Of a stretch of DNA of 64,000 nt, positions 60,475 through 64,000 are shown piece by piece. This DNA is from Roseospira goensis. GTDB lineage: Bacteria > Pseudomonadota > Alphaproteobacteria > Rhodospirillales > Rhodospirillaceae. The translations under genes and the position numbers were made by a program. The notes beneath the pieces were generated by a model. That model was given only the letters and a program-made list of their open reading frames with translations, searched no databases and was not told the origin of the DNA. The DNA lies in assembly GCF_014197795.1 (NCBI RefSeq), contig NZ_JACIGI010000003.1, forward strand, positions 128,365-192,364, in the 5' to 3' direction. Every line of letters begins with the position of its first letter. Positions within the stretch are counted from its first letter, which is position 1.

Positions 60475-61190
60475 CGGGCGTCTCCCTGGTTCGGGGGCGA
60501 AGGGGGCCGGACGCGGTAGACCGCGGTCTCGCGGACCAGGCGATCCTCCAGCTCCAGCGTGGTGGCAACGGCATAACGCGCCAGGAGTTCCAGCCCGTCC
60601 CGCGGCACATGCGCCCGCCCGGGGTCGGCCAACAGCACCACCGCGCCCGCGGCCGCCTGCGCGCGCAGGAAGCGCGCGGCGCGGTCGGCCATCGGCTGTT
60701 CGTAGCACACGTCGCCGGCCAGGATCACGGCCCAGCGACCGGGCGCGGCGCCACCGGCGGGCGCATCGGCGGCCGGAAGCAGGTCGACCACCGACGCCAC
60801 CACCCGATCCGCCACCCCGTTGAGCGTGGCGTTGAGGGTCAGCGCCTCGGCCGCCATCGGATCGGTATCGGCACCGGTCACGGCGTCCGCCCCGGCCCGC
60901 GCCGCGGCGATACCGGCGATGCCGCAGCCGGAGGCCAGGTCCAGGACCGAACGGCCGCGCACCAGTTCCGGGTCGTCGAGCACATGACGCGCCAGCGCCT
61001 GCCCCCCCGGCCAGGCGAAGGCCCAGAACGGCGGCGCGACGCCGCGCTCACGCAACAGCGCCTCGCTGGCCTGCCACAGCGGCGTGATCTCGGTCGCCAG
61101 GTGCAGGCGCAGGTCCGGCACGTGCGGTGGCGCGGCGACGGTGGTCCAGGTCCGGATGAAACGGCGCCGCGCCGCCGCGTCCAGGGTCAC
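60471..61190 (-). CDS. Class I SAM-dependent methyltransferase (Nnt1/ETFB-lysine type)
   Basis: 239 residues from the GTG at 61190, overlapping the ytoQ stop (GTGA). SAM site is VLDLASGCGIAGIAAARAGA; PFWAFAWPGGQALARHVL precedes it, and ILAGDVCYEQPMADRAARFL follows. That arrangement is shared with protein N-methyltransferases such as ETFB lysine methyltransferase and with proteins annotated nicotinamide N-methylase. The substrate cannot be assigned. It overlaps genes on both sides by four bases. Confidence 0.85.
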   Translation of the reverse strand: MTLDAAARRRFIRTWTTVAAPPHVPDLRLHLATEITPLWQASEALLRERGVAPPFWAFAWPGGQALARHVLDDPELVRGRSVLDLASGCGIAGIAAARAGADAVTGADTDPMAAEALTLNATLNGVADRVVASVVDLLPAADAPAGGAAPGRWAVILAGDVCYEQPMADRAARFLRAQAAAGAVVLLADPGRAHVPRDGLELLARYAVATTLELEDRLVRETAVYRVRPPSPPNQGDAR

Positions 61191-61657
61191 CGCCCGGGCA
61201 GCCGGCCGGTCTGCACGTAGGCCAGCACCTGTGCCACCTGGGCCGGCGTCTCGCACACCGCCAGGGCGGCAGCGTCGACCTCCTTGAGGGCATGGGTCAG
61301 CTCGGGCGGATGCATGACGATCACCGGCGTCCCGAGCGCCGCCGCGTAGCCGGCATCGAAGGCGGCGTTCCATTGCCGGTACTTGTCGCCGAAGCGGACC
61401 ACCACGATATCGGCCTGTTCGATCAGCACCGTGGTGCGGATGGCGTTGATCTTGGCGCCCTTGTGGTCGCGCCAGAACGGGAGGTCCTCCTCACCCAGCA
61501 ACACGACGCCGCAGTCATCCGAAGCGCCGTGGTCGGTGACCGGGCCGGAAAAGTCGATGCGCAGGCCGGCGGTCTCGCACGCCGCCATCACCTGGTCGCG
61601 CCAGTCGGTGTGGATCTCGCCCGACAGGTAGACGGACAGGTCGCTGGGTCCGAGCAT
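61187..61657 (-). CDS. ytoQ: YtoQ family protein
   Basis: 156 residues from ATG 61657, with ggaggggggtgcc as ribosome binding site. It follows Bacillus YtoQ over its length: SVYLSGEIHTDWRDQVMAAC, INAIRTTVLIEQADIVVVRF, FGDKYRQWNAAFDAGYAAAL, VIVMHPPELTHALKEVD. The fold is like nucleoside 2-deoxyribosyltransferase, but function is unknown. The frame stays open through the upstream dispersed repeat to 61849, a consequence of that element rather than a longer protein. First gene of a set of three overlapping genes. Confidence 0.85.
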   Translation of the reverse strand: MLGPSDLSVYLSGEIHTDWRDQVMAACETAGLRIDFSGPVTDHGASDDCGVVLLGEEDLPFWRDHKGAKINAIRTTVLIEQADIVVVRFGDKYRQWNAAFDAGYAAALGTPVIVMHPPELTHALKEVDAAALAVCETPAQVAQVLAYVQTGRLPGR

Positions 61658-61670
61658 GGCACCCCCCTCC

Positions 61671-61809
61671 CTAGCGCCGATAGCTCGAAATCGGAACCAC
61701 CGGGGTGGGGCCGATTTCGAGCGTGAATCGGCGCGATCTGTTGGTTTCAGAGCGGAACGCCCGAATTCGAAATCACCATGCGATTCCGTATTCGGGCGTT
61801 CCGCTCTAT
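61671..61809. repeat. Two-hairpin dispersed repeat, copy 3
   Basis: 139 bp, the same length as copy 2 and differing at only a few positions. It begins CTAGCGCCGATAGCTCGAAA and ends TTCCGCTCTAT, the terminal CTAG having one change. Both hairpins (12-bp and 16-bp arms) are intact. The left end lies 14 bases upstream of the ytoQ ATG, right against its ribosome binding site. Confidence 0.92.
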
Positions 61810-61920
61810 GGTTGGCCGGATCACGGTGCCCGCGAGCATGCCGGAACACCGCCCGTCCGGCAACCGCGTCAGGTCAGCCGCCGGTCGGCGGACACCGCGC
61901 CGGCGCCGCGCCGCACAGGA

Positions 61921-63555
61921 TCAGATGGCCAGGTCGTCGCCGGCGATCGCGCGGTCCAGCAGGGCCAGGGTCTCGTCGCGGCCGTACAGGGCGATGAACG
62001 AGCCCATGCGCGGCCCCTGATCCTGCCCCAGCAGGATCTGGTACAGCGCCTTGAACCAGCTCTTGAGGTCGCCCAGGGTGTCGGCGTGCGCCTTGCCCAC
62101 CTCGTAGACCAGGGTCTGGAGATCCTCCGCCCCCGCCTCCGGCGGCGCCTCGGCCAGGGCCGCGCGCAGATCCTCCAGCGCGCGCGCCTCGGCCGCCGTG
62201 GCGGTCCGGTAACGCTTCGCCGGCCGCACGAAATCCCGGTAGTAGGCGATGGCGTGCCCGACCAGACCGTCCAGGATCGGCGCCGTCTCCGGCGTCGCGC
62301 CCGGCGCATAGCGGCTGATGTAGTGCCACAGCACCGCCGGATCCTCGGAATGGCATACGTTGGCCAGGTTCAGCAGAATGCCGAACGAGAGGTGGGCCTC
62401 CTCACGCGGCGGCCGGCCGTTGTGAATGTGCCAGACCGGGTTGTTGAGGCGGTCGCGCGACGCCTGACCCTCGAACTTCTCCAGGTGGGCGAGGTAGTCG
62501 TCCACGTTGCGCGGAATGACGTCGAAGTACAGCTTCTTGGCCGCCCGCGGCTTCTGGTACATGAACAGGGCGAGGCTTTCGGCGTTGGCGTACTTCAACC
62601 AGTCCTCGACCGCGAGGCCGTTCCCCTTCGACTTCGAGATCTTCTGGCCCTTGTCGTCCAGGAACAGCTCGTACGTCAGGTTGACCGGCGGCTCGCTGCC
62701 GAGAATGCGGCAGATCCGGCTCGACAGGCGCACGCTGTCGATCAGATCCTTGCCCGACATCTCGTAATCGACGCCCAGCGCGTGCCAGCGCGTGCCCCAG
62801 TCGGCCTTCCATTGCAGCTTGCAGCGCCCGCCGGTCACCGGGGTCTCGACGGCGCGCCCATCCTCGTCCCGATAGACGATCGTGCCGGCGTCGGGGTCGG
62901 TCTCCAGCACGGGAACCTGGAGGACACGGCCCGTGTTCGGGCACACCGGCAGGAACGGCGCATAGGTGGCGCGGCGCTCCTCGCCCAGGGTGGGCAGAAC
63001 CACATCCCGGATGGCATCGTAGTGACGCAGCACGGCCCGCAGGGCCGCGTCGAACCGGCCCGAGGTGTAGCACTCGGTCGCCGACTGGAACTCGTACTCG
63101 AACCCGAAGGAGTCCAGGAACGCCCGCAGGCGGGCGTTGTTGTGGTGCCCGAAGCTCTCGTGAGTCCCGAAGGGGTCGGGGATGCGCGTCAGCGGCTTGC
63201 CCAGGTGGGCGGCCACCAGCTCCTTGTTGGGGATGTTGTCCGGGACCTTGCGCAGCCCGTCCATGTCGTCCGAGAACGCGAACAGCCGGGTCGGGATGTC
63301 CGGCGCCAGAAGCTGGAAGGCGCGCCGCACCATGGTGGTGCGCACCACCTCGCCGAAGGTGCCGATGTGCGGCAGCCCCGACGGCCCGTAGCCGGTCTCG
63401 AACAGCACGTAGCCCTTGGCGGGCGCCTGCCCTTTCAGGCGTTCGTCCAGGATGCGCCGGGCCTCCTGGAAGGGCCAGGCGTTGCTCTCGCGGGCGGCGG
63501 CACGCAGGGCCTCGTCCGCGGCGGGCACGGGATCGGACAGCGACGACTCGGGCAT
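61921..63555 (-). CDS. lysK: Lysyl-tRNA synthetase, class I
   Basis: 544 residues from ATG 63555 ([20 protein letters not shown]). The HIGH-like motif is [15 protein letters not shown] and the KMSKS-like motif is [15 protein letters not shown], defining a class I (archaeal and alphaproteobacterial) LysRS that charges tRNA-Lys. Cys residues in [11 protein letters not shown] and [20 protein letters not shown] belong to the zinc-containing insert region. No class II lysS is in the window. It stands between carD upstream and the dispersed repeat downstream. Confidence 0.96.
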   Translation of the reverse strand: MPESSLSDPVPAADEALRAAARESNAWPFQEARRILDERLKGQAPAKGYVLFETGYGPSGLPHIGTFGEVVRTTMVRRAFQLLAPDIPTRLFAFSDDMDGLRKVPDNIPNKELVAAHLGKPLTRIPDPFGTHESFGHHNNARLRAFLDSFGFEYEFQSATECYTSGRFDAALRAVLRHYDAIRDVVLPTLGEERRATYAPFLPVCPNTGRVLQVPVLETDPDAGTIVYRDEDGRAVETPVTGGRCKLQWKADWGTRWHALGVDYEMSGKDLIDSVRLSSRICRILGSEPPVNLTYELFLDDKGQKISKSKGNGLAVEDWLKYANAESLALFMYQKPRAAKKLYFDVIPRNVDDYLAHLEKFEGQASRDRLNNPVWHIHNGRPPREEAHLSFGILLNLANVCHSEDPAVLWHYISRYAPGATPETAPILDGLVGHAIAYYRDFVRPAKRYRTATAAEARALEDLRAALAEAPPEAGAEDLQTLVYEVGKAHADTLGDLKSWFKALYQILLGQDQGPRMGSFIALYGRDETLALLDRAIAGDDLAI

Positions 63556-63639
63556 TGCGACGGTTTCCTGAACAAGGGCAGGCGGACGGGGGGCGCTGGG
63601 GCGGACGGCAGCCTGCGACCCCCCGACCCCAAAAGACAA

Positions 63640-63665
63640 GCCGCGCCGTCGGCGGACGGCGCGGC
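63640..63665 (-). terminator. Intrinsic terminator of carD
   Basis: Perfect 11-bp arms gccgcgccgtc and gacggcgcggc with loop ggcg. On the minus strand the stem is followed by TTGTCTTTTGGGG, a T-rich tract. It lies 38 bases past the carD stop. Confidence 0.8.
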
Positions 63666-63702
63666 GACGCGCGGCGGACCGGACCCGGGCGGCAGGCCGG
63701 GG

Positions 63703-64000
63703 TCAGGCCGCCGAGAGCAGTTTCTCCACCTTCTGGGTGGCGGCGTCGGCGTCGATGGACTCGATGGCCGCCAACTCGCCCACCAGACGCTCCAGCGCCT
63801 GCTCGTAGATCTGACGCTCGGAGTAGGACTGCTCCGGCTGCGTGGCGCCCCGGAACAGATCGCGGACCACCTCGGCGATGGAGACCGGGTCGCCGGAGTT
63901 GATCTTCTGTTCGTATTCCTGCGCGCGCCGGCTCCACATCGTGCGCTTCACACGCGCCCGCCCCTTCAGGGTGCTGAGCGCGGTCTGCATCTCCTGCTTG
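63703..64000 (-). CDS. carD: CarD-family transcription regulator (5' end cut by window edge)
   Basis: Only the C-terminal 99 codons are inside the window; the frame is open to base 64000. KGRARVKRTMWSRRAQEYEQ and INSGDPVSIAEVVRDLFRGA are typical of the DNA-binding C-terminal half of CarD/CdnL. The Trp in RTMWSRR is the wedge residue that stabilises the open promoter complex in studied homologues. The N-terminal RNA-polymerase-interacting half lies outside. CarD binds RNA polymerase and stimulates rRNA and other housekeeping promoters. Confidence 0.93.
   Translation of the reverse strand, partial: KQEMQTALSTLKGRARVKRTMWSRRAQEYEQKINSGDPVSIAEVVRDLFRGATQPEQSYSERQIYEQALERLVGELAAIESIDADAATQKVEKLLSAA

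Noticed and set aside
61187-61849. Longer version of YtoQ with 64 extra N-terminal residues
   Set aside because: The extra part is encoded by the dispersed repeat, which is open in this frame in all copies; the ATG at 61657 has a strong ribosome binding site and matches the family start.

Overview
The window is very GC-rich (roughly 70% or more by eye) with tightly packed genes, many ATGA or GTGA overlaps, and a gene content typical of the Alphaproteobacteria, most likely Rhodospirillales. The taxonomic clues are a class I (archaeal-type) lysyl-tRNA synthetase next to a CarD regulator, a DivL-like pseudo-histidine kinase, PHB reductase PhaB, tripartite tricarboxylate transporters with Bug-family binding proteins, and a CheZ-type phosphatase. 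The order is an inference from gene types, not a database match. No tRNA, rRNA, CRISPR array, integrase or transposase gene was seen.

Layout. 1-11.4 kb: two convergent genes for very large repetitive surface proteins (cadherin-like repeats, RTX calcium repeats and a shared C-terminal NPDVA repeat block); the larger has a DUF4347 domain at its N-terminus and follows a sulfotransferase gene. 11.9-12.6 kb: a periplasmic protein of unknown function. 12.8-22 kb: two separate TctCBA tricarboxylate uptake systems, with a TVP38 membrane protein and a pyridine nucleotide-disulfide oxidoreductase between them. The second system runs into an acyl-CoA synthetase and a ketopantoate reductase. 25-29.3 kb: phaB, then a four-PAS DivL-like protein with Tyr in place of the phosphoacceptor His. 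29.3-35.1 kb: O-antigen ligase-like protein, Nudix protein, three poorly characterised proteins and cheZ. 35.2 kb: rpmB, followed by about 1 kb of hairpin-rich intergenic DNA that holds a 44-residue membrane protein gene.

36.9-42.3 kb (minus strand): one probable seven-gene operon with a periplasmic protein, ExbB, two ExbD, a TonB-like protein with a DUF4384-like C-terminus, a DUF4870-like membrane protein and a Tat-exported solute-binding protein. 42.5-46.9 kb: a coiled-coil FliD/flagellin-like protein, a HAD phosphatase, an MFS transporter and a TauE/SafE permease. 46.9-52.6 kb: glycogen genes glgP, glgA and glgC. 52.7-58.7 kb: threonine aldolase, PmbA, UbiD and a GAF-HD-GYP protein. 58.8-64 kb: bfr and bfd for iron storage, two methyltransferases overlapping a ytoQ gene, lysK, and the 3' part of carD, cut by the window end.

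The most unusual feature is a dispersed element of about 135 bp made of two perfect hairpins. It occurs three times: at the 3' end of the first RTX gene, where its first bases supply the stop codon; between lysK and ytoQ; and inside the solute-binding protein gene, where it is bounded by CTAG on both sides and adds exactly 45 codons in frame. A second family of degenerate palindromic repeats sits around 26.1 kb and 35.9-36.4 kb. Three unrelated tandem repeats, all with a 13-bp period, lie in intergenic DNA.
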